Notes: generated by a model from the sequence alone, not told the origin. A stretch of DNA of 64,000 nt from Trissonchulus latispiculum (GCA_030248195.1 JASAND010013136.1:1-64000); one strand, 5' to 3'; numbered from the stretch's first letter, positions 24,833-36,751 are shown. Translations and numbers: made by a program.

Positions 24833-25196
24833 GGAACCGTGTCAAAATTATAATCATATAAACGTTGAAATTTGCACGAATTTTGAGAATTTCTAAAACG
24901 TTTACACGATTTTTACACGTTTGATTTTATGACCTTCTCTTTGCAGCTATTTTTTTCTTTCCGATAAGTAGCAGCAAAAGCTGTTTGACTATTGGCATAC
25001 AAAGCATAAAAAGTTTAAGCCTCTGCACTAAACTTTTCTTTTCCTTTCATTAAAGCGCAGACTTGCTGGCTTTACTACAAATATTAGCAGAAAAACCAAA
25101 TGTAAAGGAAGCCGCTTACACGATTTCTACTTGAGTAGAATCATGTAATCAAATCATGTAAACGATGTATTTTAAGGATATTTTTGACACAATTCC
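24833..25196. mobile_element. MITE, PIF/Harbinger-like family B, copy 2
   Basis: Terminal repeats GGAACCGTGTCAAAAT and ATTTTTGACACAATTCC, with TAA on both sides (24830-24832, 25197-25199). Same family as 21470-21815. Non-coding. Confidence 0.75.
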
Positions 25197-25821
25197 TAAT
25201 CTGTGAACCAGGAATAAGCATTTTAGGAATTTTTAGCGTATATAGTTATTACACAAACGGCAAAACTGCACCTGCCAGCCGGACTAGCTGGCTCGCACGA
25301 TTTCTCCCAGAAAGCAAAAATATTTGACTGTTCCAGTGTTGCAGACGCTAACTCTCTGCAAACAAGATCCCTATTCCCTATAATAGTCAAAAATACTTTA
25401 CAACAGCATATACAGTCACCTCATTAGTTAAAATTAAGTCTAAGAAATTCCAAACAGGAATTTATTCTAGCAATCTAGCCAGGGTATTGCTTCAAATTTC
25501 TGGTGAACTAGGTATAGGAGCCTCGGTACCTGCCCGCCCAGAATTTGTATGATATCTTTTTTGCCAGGTCTGGATTCTTGCAAACGAAATCATCGGAGAA
25601 ACAGAAAAAACCTGTTCTCAGGCTGGGAAGAAATATTTTTCACTGGCTCTAATTTTAGCTCTATTTGTCGACTAATTAATTCTAGAGAGAAAAAGCCTGA
25701 TCCACCTATCAAAACAGAAACTCAAACCAGGAAAGTTTGGTTGCATTTTTATAAAAGCTTGGCATTTATGAACATTAAACCACAGACCCCAATCCAAATT
25801 TGGTGCCCGGTGGTGACCAGA

Positions 25822-25955
25822 CATGTGCAGGAGGGGAAACTCTTGGGGGGGGGGAACCCCGGAAACTGCCGGGTGCCGGATACGGGATTTTTCGGTTTTC
25901 TGCGAGCGACCCCTCTGGATTGGTGAGCTCCAGACCTGGAGGATGACCCCTCTTA
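25822..25955 (-). repeat. GC-rich dispersed repeat, copy 3 (inverted)
   Basis: Reads ACATGTGCAGGAGGGG at its start, then a long G-run, TGCCGG motifs, CCCCTCTGG and GAGCTCCAGACC. It matches the copies at 9783 and 19838 in reverse orientation. The C-terminal part of a 125-residue plus frame here is only repeat sequence. Confidence 0.55.
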
Positions 25956-26804
25956 GTCTGCTTGCACTTTAAATATGACCAGGTTAGCTTAGGATAATGA
26001 TATTACTTGGGTCCAGGTGTAGCAGGAATTAATCCATGGCTCACATAGTTTCCGAATTCAAACTAAAAGTTTAGACTTAAAATTCTGGTTTAAGTAGTTC
26101 AACACTATGATGCCCCCTCATCTTGTTTCTAATTGCATGCTGCCAGAGTAAGTTTTCCTATTACGAAAGGATGAAGAAGATTTAATTCATTAATTTAATT
26201 AATTAAATTTTTTCATTAACTTCGGTCTCAGATTAACGACTATGGCTTCGCATAAATCTCTAATTTAACTTCGCTGAACATTAATCTTTCCCCTTTGGAC
26301 CTGCAATTTTCGGAATATATGTTATTAGATCTTGCTTCCGCCTAAAATAAGCTGATGTAAACAGGCAGCTCCTGAAATCTAGAAATTTCCTATATATTTT
26401 TTCAGTTATATTGGGCATGCAACACTAGTGTGGGCTTGCTCCCAAATTACGTACTTGTGCTTATTATTTTCGACCAATTTTTCATCTGCTTCATTAGAGT
26501 GTAATACTATCATCTACCACGCCTTGCCAGCGCCTTCAACTAATACTATACAGATTTGGATCAGGCAAATAGAGGGCTTCATTACAGTTTTGATGATAGA
26601 TCCGAACCAAAGCTGACAGCTTTAATTAGATCAGTTCAGGTCAGCTTGTTCAACTCAAGCGAATTAACATTTGCCTTTCATTTCAACAGGGCTACTTTGT
26701 ATCTATACTTCTAAAGTTGCATTGCACCAACTTGTTTTGATTACCTGTGCTCTACATGCTCTACATAATTACATGCTCTGTGTGTATGAATATATATGAA
26801 ATTG

Positions 26805-26935
26805 ATGGATAAGCCTGATATGGAAGTTCAGCTCATGGTCATGTGGTGTAGTGGTTAGCACGTCTGACTGCAGCGTTGAAGGACCGCGTTTCAATCCCGA
26901 CTGAACCAATTCTTTACTTTCAATCATGGTTCATG
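26805..26935 (+). repeat. tRNA-derived SINE unit (left palindrome arm)
   Basis: Contains GTGGTGTAGTGGTTAGCACG (A-box-like) and GCGTTTCAATCCCGA (B-box-like) about 30 bases apart, with complementary TGGTC / GAACCA-type ends. It is preceded by GATAAGCCTG and GAAGTTCAGCT, which also precede the related units at 59.9 and 60.5 kb. The inverted twin lies at about 29966-30096. Confidence 0.65.
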
Positions 26936-27975
26936 CTGAATGGCTACACAGGCTTGTTTCTCTTGTGGGCCCTGTTTCATGTTTCAATGTCACTCGAGGG
27001 CTGATCTTGATGATTGATCTTGAACCTGTCCGGGACTGCATCAAAAAAGTTTAAGAGTGACAGCGAAATAGCAGATGGCTATTTTTTCGATTTTTCGACC
27101 GATTTTTTTGAATGGGAGTCCAGCAACTAACCTTGTGCTAGTCTGCTATTCTTAAATTTTTTGGTGCAGTCCACGGTTGATCTTTGCCTGACTGTATGTT
27201 TTTCGCTATTTTTTCGTCCGATTTTTGAATGGGATTCTAGTAATTAACCCTCTGCTATTCTGCTGCTACTCTGAAACTGTATTGGTGCAGTGCGTGCAGG
27301 CTTGGTGGACCGACATTTGATTGAAGCGATACAGCGACTGTTTCAGAATAGGGGGCGCGACTTGTTCAGTCAAACGGACAGTCCAAATGTAGTGTCCTCA
27401 GCAGCGAGAGTTCCTACTACCTTTCCTCCAAACTGATTTCATGACTTATTTAATGGATTTTCTTTAACACTGCTCAAAAGTCCGCTTACATCCGTTAATT
27501 AATTACATACATAATCACTAGAATGTCTGGTGTTTATTTTATATTTTCGGATGTGAAAATGTGTATTTGTGCAATGTGATGCTATTCTTACGATAAATTT
27601 CGTCAAAAGTTGAAAACCATTTTCTTGTAACTATCGTGAAGCAAACCCTATATCAAGGCTTGCGATTTGCTTATATCAATTTGCAAAGACGAAACACCTT
27701 TCCCATTTCGTAATGATAAGCAACATCAGTTTTAGTTGAAGGTTTTTGATTGAGTACGGAAACGTAATTTTCCTGGTATCCGAGTCTTTGTCGAAAAGAT
27801 GGGGTTGCCCTTCAGGTGCAATTTCTTTTTCTTGGATTTTTCCTAACTTTCACTTTCCTAACCTTCACTTACCATTTAACTTTCCTTTCTTCAAATTTCA
27901 ACTCTCCTCCTGCTGTGCTGGTGCTGGTGCTAGCTTCAATTCTTTATGAAACAGTTTTGCTTTTACAACCCTTGC

Positions 27976-28925
27976 GCTATTTCTGCTGGTTAAGTCAGTA
28001 TAAGCCAAAAACGATTTTGGTCAAAAGGCCAAAAAATGACCGTTTTCGAGAAAGTCAGTTTTTTCAAAATTACTGCCAAATCATGCGGACAATTTTGGTT
28101 TGTTTGTACAAGACCGATACACAATCTCATTGCACATATTATCTATGCCTATTGCTTCGTTGCTTTAAGCTAGGGATTTGGCCGAAAAACCATTTTGGCA
28201 AAACTGCGACTATTTTGCTGTGAACATCGATCTCTCAAAATCTACCCAGTGAATCTGGCATGTGATTTTTGGCAGGATGAAAATTCGCATTATTGCAGAG
28301 GTACATTTTTCTTGGATTAACCTAAAACTTCTCCAGTTCTGAAAATACTCAATGCAAATTTGCGAAATTTCGTGTCACCGCACATTTGGTGGATCTTCTA
28401 GACCATTAAGACTTGTTGAGCCAAATCCAAAAAATTTTCCTCGGCCCACATGTCCTTCATATCATAACTTAACTTAACCTTCACTGGAAACTGCCATTTT
28501 TCTTTGTAATAATTTCTATAACTTTCCATTAAATCGCTAGTTGTGTAGTCTTGGTTTTTTAATACTTTTTGTCCAATTGACTAATTTCTAGCTTAAGTAG
28601 GTACTCCGGGCTTGAGTAAATGAGTAAATTCGTTTCTATTTGGCGACCGACAGCCCTGTGTCCAAGAAAAAATTCTACTCTCCTTTCCTTGGTGAGGCGT
28701 GTTCAGTCGAATTAGAGTGCCGCATGGACAGAAATCACCGTAGCAGCCAGGGCTTGTGTTACATTGCGCACACAAAAGATTTCAACTCGATTAGTGAAGG
28801 TTTGCGACTTTTATGGCTGCAGAAAGCCGCTACGCAGGATCCGACAGACTGAAAATGGCGATTTTGGCAATATGTGCCATATGTGACATATGTGCCAAAT
28901 CATATTGGCAAATGGCAGCCTTGAA
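27976..28925. repeat. Palindrome spacer with a dispersed repeat
   Basis: The first ~450 bp (GGTTAAGTCAGTATAAGC, AAATTACTGCCA, TTTTGGCAAAACTGCGA) is related in inverted orientation to 57930-58680, so it is a dispersed repeat. The rest has no gene; near 28870 a CATATGTGCCATATGTGACA run is self-complementary. Confidence 0.55.
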
Positions 28926-30621
28926 GCAAGGGCTGTAAAAGCAAAACTGTTTCATAAAGAATTGAAGCTAGCACCAGCACCAGCACAGCAGGAGGAGAGT
29001 TGAAATTTGAAGAAAGGAAAGTTAAATGGTAAGTGAAGGTTGGAAAGTGAAGTAGGAAAAATCCAAGAGAAAAGAAATTGCACCTGAAGGGCAACCCCAT
29101 CTTTTCGACAAAGACTCGGATACCAGGAAAATTACGTTTCCGTACTCAATCAAAAACCTTCAACTAAAACTGATGTTGCTTATCATTACGAAATGGGAAA
29201 GGTGTTTCGTCTTTGCAAATTGATATAAGCAAATCGCAAGCCTTGATATAGGGTTTGCTTCACGATAGTTACAAGAAAATGGTTTTCAACTTTTGACGAA
29301 ATTTATCGTAAGAATAGCATCACATTGCACAAATACACATTTTCACATCCGAAAATATAAAATAAACACCAGACATTCTAGTGATTATGTATGTAATTAA
29401 TTAACGGATGTAAGCGGACTTTTGAGCAGTGTTAAAGAAAATCCATTAAATAAGTCATGAAATCAGTTTGGAGGAAAGGTAGTAGGAACTCTCGCTGCTG
29501 AGGACACTACATTTGGACTGTCCGTTTGACTGAACAAGTCGCGCCCCCTATTCTGAAACAGTCGCTGTATCGCTTCAATCAAATGTCGGTCCACCAAGCC
29601 TGCACGCACTGCACCAATACAGTTTCAGAGTAGCAGCAGAATAGCAGAGGGTTAATTACTAGAATCCCATTCAAAAATCGGACGAAAAAATAGCGAAAAA
29701 CATACAGTCAGGCAAAGATCAACCGTGGACTGCACCAAAAAAATTTAAGAATAGCAGACTAGCACAAGGTTAGTTGCTGGACTCCCATTCAAAAAAATCG
29801 GTCGAAAAATCGAAAAAATAGCCATCTGCTATTTCGCTGTCACTCTTAAACTTTTTTGATGCAGTCCCGGACAGGTTCAAGATCAATCATCAAGATCAGC
29901 CCTCGAGTGACATTGAAACATGAAACAGGGCCCACAAGAGAAACAAGCCTGTGTAGCCATTCAGCATGAACCATGATTGAAAGTAAAGAATTGGTTCAGT
30001 CGGGATTGAAACGCGGTCCTTCAACGCTGCAGTCAGACGTGCTAACCACTACACCACATGACCATGAGCTGAACTTCCATATCAGGCTTATCCATCAATT
30101 TCATATATATTCATACACACAGAGCATGTAATTATGTAGAGCATGTAGAGCACAGGTAATCAAAACAAGTTGGTGCAATGCAACTTTAGAAGTATAGATA
30201 CAAAGTAGCCCTGTTGAAATGAAAGGCAAATGTTAATTCGCTTGAGTTGAACAAGCTGACCTGAACTGATCTAATTAAAGCTGTCAGCTTTGGTTCGGAT
30301 CTATCATCAAAACTGTAATGAAGCCCTCTATTTGCCTGATCCAAATCTGTATAGTATTAGTTGAAGGCGCTGGCAAGGCGTGGTAGATGATAGTATTACA
30401 CTCTAATGAAGCAGATGAAAAATTGGTCGAAAATAATAAGCACAAGTACGTAATTTGGGAGCAAGCCCACACTAGTGTTGCATGCCCAATATAACTGAAA
30501 AAATATATAGGAAATTTCTAGATTTCAGGAGCTGCCTGTTTACATCAGCTTATTTAGGCGGAAGCAAGATCTAATAACATATATACCTGAAAATTGCAGG
30601 TCCAAAGGGGAAAGATTAATT

Positions 30622-31953
30622 CTTGCTTGATACTGTATACAAATGAGCTCTAACGTCACTGCCGGTAGCCTGCAAACCTGCCATTATTAAAATGTTTACC
30701 GTCAAATCGGCAACAGTTGCAACGTCATGTTGCCTATTATAATAACTGGCGTTGGTAAAAGTGTCTATGCGAATGCTTCTTGATATAGCTTCATGCTGTT
30801 ATAAACGTGTGGTTCGCCAATGTGATATTAAATTATGTAAGTAAACGAGTATCGACTTTACTGCAGGTTCACAATTCGGTAGTGTATGCCTAGGAAATCT
30901 CCTCTCGTGCCGATCTACTAAAGGATATTAAATAAATAAATTAGAACACGATAACTTTAATGAATCTTCACAAAAATCAACTTGAATATTTTCACACGAT
31001 TCACGAAGATTACAAAGTTATTCCAAAATTCAATCAAATTACGATACAAAATACGATAGGAAATAAGACAGATACACAGTATTAATGAAGCCAACTTGGG
31101 TTCATTTGGTAAACCACAGCTCATTAGACGTTAGTTAACCTCCACCTGTATAGACCTGCAACACCCAATTATTGATATTTGATTGTATCGCACAGAAAAG
31201 AATATAATGGTCTATAGATTATTTTACATTTACTTCTGGAAAGTTTTGGGTACCGTATCTTGCGCATAGCGATCAGGGTGAGGCGAAGTTTGTGTACGTG
31301 TCATGTCGAGCTTTGGACCGACAACACCAACTTCTGATGGCTCCACAGGACGCAATGATGCTTGGAATTTTTTCAAACTTTAAACTACTTTACACGAAAC
31401 TTAATACGATTATGTGGCAAAAGACTAGCTAGCTTTTCTAACATAGAAATTTTAGTGAAATTCGTAGCCCCCCTTTAACCCGTAAGAATTAGTTAGGGTA
31501 ATCGTTGCTTTTAGCAAATTTGCGCCGAAAATTGAAGGCACTCATAACTATGAAGTCTTGAAAATACTATGGCGCCGGTAGTTTGCTTCACTTACTTGAA
31601 CAAATCAAATCTACAAAATCGCAACTACAAGTCGTTCGCATACAACACAATAATACACGAGTCAGCTTAATGATATAATTATTGGATGCATATCACTGGA
31701 AAAACTAGTTCATCATAAAATCGAAATTGCAAAATGTTTTCAGTCACATTATTGCTAGAATATTTGCATAATCTGACTGAATTGTGGTGAAATCTGGCTA
31801 CCCATGCTCCAAAGATCATTTTCCTCTGAATTGATATTGATTTTAATGCATTTTAAACCTTTATATGCATTCCAACAGGCATTGAATATAGATATGAATA
31901 GGTTTGTTTTAACTTTAGGTAGCCTACAGAGTAATTGCAGATCATCAGTCAAT
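30622..31953. other. AT-rich intergenic stretch
   Basis: No gene or clear repeat seen. Confidence 0.4.
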
Positions 31954-32973
31954 TTAACGAATATGGTGTATTCCAATGTCTGTTTCGCAAGCTGCAGCAG
32001 CGGTCGCTAGCTTGTTTGCTCGACCAAAGCAACACAGGAAAGCGTGGCGGAAATCATTCAAGAAGAAAATATAGTTCAGGAGGTTTAGGGTAACGCTGAC
32101 TCCCCACAATTGACTGAAATAGACGACGTGGCTGCTATAAAAATTATTATCGAGTACTTCTGCTCCCCAGAGCCCAATAAACGCAGAAGGCACAGCTGTC
32201 ACTACCATTGCTGTTACGCAGTTAATAAATGTAGAAAGAAATCTAAGGAATTCTCTGCGAAGGCTGCGAAGGTTTGAACGAGACTTTATCGCCGTTCTAC
32301 GTTTACTGCTCACAAATCCAAACATCGTTACAATATTGACAGCACAGCTTCCAACAGAGACAAGACACACTATCGTGTAATGAACACATGAATAAAATAA
32401 GCCCCAGCAAAAGCTTGTCCTTGCTTCCAATTCAATCCTAATACTTCCTCTTAGTAACGAGAGCAGCCACATTAGAGCGCAAAAACTGCATGAAATGATA
32501 ATAACAAATTTTGCAAGAAACCAGTGTACGGAATTCGTCCATTTTCTACGATACCAAAAACAAAAGTAAACAGAACTCAACTGCTGTATACTCATAAGTA
32601 AAACTGCAAGATTTGGCATAACTTCCCCAATAAGAAACAGTGTAGTAAAGGGAAGTAGCAAACATTGATAAATAAGCAGACCACTGCTATCCGTCTCACG
32701 GATTATTTCTCTTCTGTAAATGCCACTGGTAAGATAGGCAAAGCTCATCAACAATCCACCAACTGCTTGCAATAAATGGAATGGATATTTTTGGAATAAT
32801 ACGAGATTGCGACATATTAATAGCAGAGTAGCAAGGTTCATAATGCCGGATAATGTTCCAACCCAAATGTAACCGGCAAGTCCAGATGAGGCCGAATGTA
32901 CAGATTCATTCGTATAGTTAAATACACCACCATCGACTTGGCAAATGCCGAAGCAAATCAACGTTTCATTCAT
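31954..32973 (-). CDS. Seven-transmembrane receptor 2 (nematode chemoreceptor-like class A GPCR)
   Basis: A single exon of 339 residues. The N-terminus has potential glycosylation sites (NET 2-4, NYT 19-21, NES 22-24). TM1 has GIMN (43-46). Cys104 at the start of TM3 and Cys189 in loop 2 can form the usual disulfide. The end of TM3 reads SIQQLSSVYFCFWYRRKW (128-145): the position usually held by DRY arginine is Gln, followed by the 'V.F...YR+' pattern of nematode SRSX/FLP-receptor-like families. TM7 ends LLNYIFFLNDFRHAFLCCF (298-316), matching 'NPxxY..fN.dFR.aF' with N-Y replacing NPxxY spacing. It is probably a plasma-membrane sensory or peptide receptor; the ligand cannot be inferred. Confidence 0.8.
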   Translation of the reverse strand: MNETLICFGICQVDGGVFNYTNESVHSASSGLAGYIWVGTLSGIMNLATLLLICRNLVLFQKYPFHLLQAVGGLLMSFAYLTSGIYRREIIRETDSSGLLIYQCLLLPFTTLFLIGEVMPNLAVLLMSIQQLSSVYFCFWYRRKWTNSVHWFLAKFVIIISCSFCALMWLLSLLRGSIRIELEARTSFCWGLFYSCVHYTIVCLVSVGSCAVNIVTMFGFVSSKRRTAIKSRSNLRSLRREFLRFLSTFINCVTAMVVTAVPSAFIGLWGAEVLDNNFYSSHVVYFSQLWGVSVTLNLLNYIFFLNDFRHAFLCCFGRANKLATAAAACETDIGIHHIR

Positions 32974-34430
32974 ATTTGCGAAGTTAAAGTAAATAGGAAA
33001 ACTCCATTGTCAATAAACATGCTTTCCGTAAAAATTGAGGCTAGAATACGAAGATTTGCTGTCAGGCATACCGGAAAGAGTCTTTCCAATAATGCGTTTG
33101 TGAAAACATTTGTAGTACACCATTATTTCGCAGAATATGAATTGAATGAATTTACGAATTTACAGGAACATGAATTTACATGAATCACAAAGCATTCCAT
33201 TTCCCGAGCATATTCTCAGGAGTGGCTATTAAGTTTGCGCATGACGGTCTAAGCCGCAGCGTATACACTATAGTCGGAATTTCCAAAATTTTACGTTTTT
33301 AAGTGTGTAGAAACGGAAAACTGCCACAGACTAAGTGGAACCTAATTGCAGTTGATGCTCCAACAAAATTTATTTGTAACTCCAATGTCTATTCCTTATT
33401 GTGCGTCAACCACAAAAAGCACGTTGTTAGTTTGTGTACTTTTCGGTTGCTTGTATTGCTGTCCCAGCTGTTTGACAGTGTCGCAAAAGCCTGGGACTTT
33501 ATGTGTTTAATTCAACTGCTATCAAACAAAAGCCTCACAAACCGAATTGTAGGTGGCTGAACTGAACTGAGCATGGATCTTTAAAACATAGGCAGTCAAG
33601 AAGACGAAAGGAACTGAATGGAAGAAAGATTATCTGCACACGTTTTTGCAATAACGAAGCAACCCTCCGCATTTGAAAAAGTGTTGGTTGCGCAGCAGAT
33701 TGATAATTTAAATAAAATATTTATCCGAAGAAAGCGCAGCCTTTTGCATATAATATTGCTTGTTAAGAGAAATCTTGCTAAAGTAATACTGATATGACTG
33801 CACGAGCTGCTTATTAAAATAGAGAAACCTGATATAGACAGAATTGACAAAATATCAATTTCAGCAAACAGTCGTCAGAGCTTGTTAGAGATAGAGCTTG
33901 TTACAGGCAGACAAGAATACAGTCTTTTCAGTTAAAATTAACCGATATGCCGCAACGGGGCTACGTATTGCCGGGAAAGGTTCAGAAATCTACCTGCATT
34001 AAAGTTTAAACGAAATTGTGTTGCGAGAAAAAACAAGGCCTTGCTATAAAGGTTCATAAGAAATCCACATAAGCCAGATTAACATTATCAAGAGTTTATG
34101 CGTTACTTGAGATAAGTTTATATTTAAGTAGTTGAAATGACAATGTTGGTCAGGTTGACTGAAAATAAACTATGACAACAATGCTGTGAAACATAATACA
34201 ACAACAAAACATACTAACAACTAACAAAATTTACTAACGGCTGAAAGCCCGAAGTACATTATAATTATAATACAATAATTAGAAAATTTTTCAAAATTCC
34301 TCAGTTTTAACCTTCCGAATGCATACCAGTTTTGGTGGATACATCTAGTATGCCATGAAATTGATGTGATATTGGTTCGAAACTCTCACTCAAAAGCACA
34401 ACAAAAGTCTACGAGCATAATAAATGCTTA
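32974..34430. other. Intergenic stretch
   Basis: No supportable gene. Open frames of about 85-95 residues here lack motifs or splice context. Confidence 0.4.
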
Positions 34431-34624
34431 TACGCGGCGAGGGGACGCCGCTAACGAAGACCATGTTCGTGGCCAAGAAGGTGTCTGCTCCAGCTTCCCA
34501 TTGTGGGACAGCATTCAGGCGACGAAGCGAGAGTCATGCTAGCTATGACTGATGGGGAGACACAAAGGTTAGCGCCCTCATATAGCCTTCTTGGCTGAGT
34601 AGCCCGGCAATAACAACAACAACC
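34431..34624 (+). repeat. Probable retroelement 3' end with (AAC)n tail
   Basis: A comparatively GC-rich segment ends GAGTAGCCCGGCAATAACAACAACAACC. A GC-rich 3' region closing in a short AAC microsatellite is usual for some non-LTR retroelements or SINEs. No coding sequence precedes it. Confidence 0.35.
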
Positions 34625-35087
34625 ATGTTCGTCGATTTCATAAAAAACATAAGGCTAAGGTCTAGTCCATTAGGAAAGCTGCAGAAGAAAAATATATACG
34701 TAAAGGATCTTTACGTATACCAGCTTCAGACGGTAACAACAAATTCTATGTAGTTTCTGCTAGTGCTGGCATTAGTTATTCATGTCTATATTGGCGGATC
34801 AATCGACGCGACGACTTGGGTACAGTGAATCAATAGAAACTGAAACTAATTTTTATTCTCGAACGAAGCCCCAGCAATAATCAGACAGCTCGCTGTAAAC
34901 TCTGTGTATACTCGGTGTTTGCTCGGAGCAGGTTTGTAGGGACTCTTACGGAATATCAGTAAAAGCAGGAAAGTCAAATTACATAGAAGTAACAATAAAA
35001 GCACAAAGAACAAAGACAGACGATCTTAAGCTTGATGTTGTATAAATCGTACGTTGAAATTGAATTATGAACAAACACGTATAGTTG

Positions 35088-35627
35088 CAGATAAACCGTA
35101 CGAGTGCTGCCAATGTGGTCAGAATTTCACAAGAGTGTCATGTTTCTCCAGAGTCATGTTCAGAACATTCACAGTGCAAAGCCGGACTATGACGTTTTGA
35201 TTCTGAATATGAATATAATGTCAGAACGACATCTTTAGGGTGCAGTGACTTGGGCGGTAAAATAACACTGATTGGAGAATTTTGGGTTGAGTTTGTTCGC
35301 CGGACGCAGAAAGACATCTGAACTACGAATGGGTATACTAACCCAAGAGTATCTTACAGACGGAAAATCCGAGGCTACAGTTGAAGTTGAGGCTTACAAA
35401 GAACTTAGACCGTTAATTAAGGCAGAGCTAAACAGGTTGGTCTATACTCACGTCCAATGTTGCAAGCAGTTATTTGACGATCCACCACTTGATCGAGCGG
35501 GTAGATTTCGATTTTGTATGAGGAAGTGCTTAGGAGAGCAATTGAAAACTGGACTGAAAACATTGACCTAGATACGGTGGTACTACCAAAAAATAGAAGG
35601 CGACGAAGACGAGGAAGGGCTCGATAA
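35088..35627 (+). pseudogene. Broken C2H2 zinc-finger gene related to the ORF at 56175
   Basis: With two or more frame changes the plus strand reads a finger (KPYECCQCGQNFTR, then after a shift LQSHVQNIHSAKPDYDV: C-x2-C and H-x4-H). After more than 40 residues comes a domain with ENFGLSLF..., QEYLTDGKS, and VEAYKELRPLIKAELNRLVY. After another shift it reads EEVLRRAIENWTENIDLD and a basic tail (NRRRRRRGRAR) with a stop at 35625. The order and the W/F..L, EY..DG, EA...LRP.I...LN.L pattern match the ORF at 56175-56753. Role unknown; it is plausibly a mobile-element gene. Confidence 0.6.
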
Positions 35628-35989
35628 GAAACAAGTCATGTTGAAAACACATAAACGGCGTAAATTTTGGGGAACTCAGGGCACGATCGGAGTAATAGCA
35701 TCGCTGTAACCTTGGTGTGACTCAAGGTATAGAATTGCGGTAGCGGAAAGTTAAGGTCCAGAAGAAAAGGACAAGGTCAGATTTTATGAAATCCTAGAAT
35801 AAGGTGTGTTTGGAGTAAGATCGGTGGAAGTTCGGAGTGACTCGGAGCACATAACCTAGGTGACGATATAAGCGCAAGACAGGTAAAGGCGGATATCCTT
35901 AAAACTTGAAAAATATGGGCGTAATTAAGATATAATAATTGAAGATTCCTCGGTATAATTGAGGAGTGACTCAAAATCGGTATAACTAG

Positions 35990-36420
35990 TGTGAACAGTA
36001 CGCCGGTTTAAATTCCATCTTCTTATGCCCGTAGAAGGACGCCACTTTAAATTTTGCATTCACCCACGCTCCCCAAATGTTATCCCCCGGGACCACCCCG
36101 TGTTTTCTGGCTACCCCCTGGAACCATTTGTCTAGTTTGATTAATGACCTAATCGATTGATGATTTTTACTAGTCCCTTCAGGACCGCTAACTACCCTTT
36201 TGGGAATTAACAATATCCATAAAAAGATGAAACGTGGGGAAATGAACTAGTCTCATTCGCTCTATCGTGGTGAACGGTCGGTTTTAAAGCTCTCTCAAAA
36301 ATGTATTGGCGGTGTTGGTTTAGTGCTCAAGGTAACGACGTGGAAATTTGGGGCTACAGTGTGCCTTGCTACTTCACCCCGACAACAGCTATTGAGGATC
36401 GGAGATCGGCTAATCTAAAA
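35990..36420. other. Unassigned stretch
   Basis: A minus frame of 75 residues (35986-36213) and a plus frame of 72 residues (36301-36519) are open and not low-complexity, but show no motif or splice context. The latter overlaps the body of the SINE-like sequence that follows. No function assigned. Confidence 0.25.
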
Positions 36421-36679
36421 TTCAAGGGAGCTTTCGGATTACCATCTTTGGGGAGTTTGGAAGGGTCGCATTTAGTAGAACTTCGGATGATTGACCAAAC
36501 GAGTGATTCTGATTACTGACAGTCTCATCCAATCTCTGGGAACTAAACTCCGGCTCCACCGCTGGTCCCCTTATCCCAACTGACCTCTTCAGGGCTAACT
36601 GTATTAATAATAGTGTACATGTGAAAGAACAAACGAAACTAAGATTGTCACTACAGCACCTCCGACCCGAAAAATTCGG

Positions 36680-36751
36680 GCCCGAGGTGGGGATCGAACC
36701 CACAACCTTTGGCTGTCTAGGCCAACGCTCTACCGATTGAGCCACTCGGGC
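36680..36751 (-). tRNA. tRNA-like gene or SINE head, perfect cloverleaf, anticodon AGA
   Basis: The 72 nt fold perfectly: acceptor GCCCGAG/CTCGGGC, D stem GCTC/GAGC, anticodon stem TTGGC/GCCAA, five-base variable loop, T stem GTGGG/CCCAC with TTCGATC loop. The anticodon loop CTAGACA gives AGA (serine), but C37 is unusual and the short variable loop is not that of eukaryotic tRNA-Ser. A TTTTT Pol III stop follows within about 10 bases. About 300 bp downstream on the same strand look like a SINE body. It is most likely a tRNA-derived SINE head with an intact internal promoter (A box TGGCTCAATCGG, B box GGTTCGATCCC) rather than a decoding tRNA. Confidence 0.55.

Larger units (their letters stand above)
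26285..30615. mobile_element. 4.3 kb palindrome flanked by TTAA
   Basis: The arms (about 26280-27975 and 28926-30621, 1,696 bp each) are nearly identical inverted copies around a 950 bp spacer. TTAA borders both ends (26281-26284, 30616-30619), after which TCTTTCCCCTTTGGACC starts each arm; this fits a TTAA-targeting element such as piggyBac/Kolobok, although TTAA is itself palindromic. Each arm carries a tRNA-like SINE unit and two tandem copies of a ~150 bp segment containing TCGATTTTTCGACCGATTTT. There is no transposase ORF. Near-perfect arms mean recent formation, gene conversion, or an assembly fold-back; the sequences outside the arms differ. Confidence 0.75.

Noticed and set aside
27746..29100. 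Hydrophobic frames in the palindrome arms
   Set aside because: Mirror-image copies of the same T-rich arm sequence; no conserved domain.
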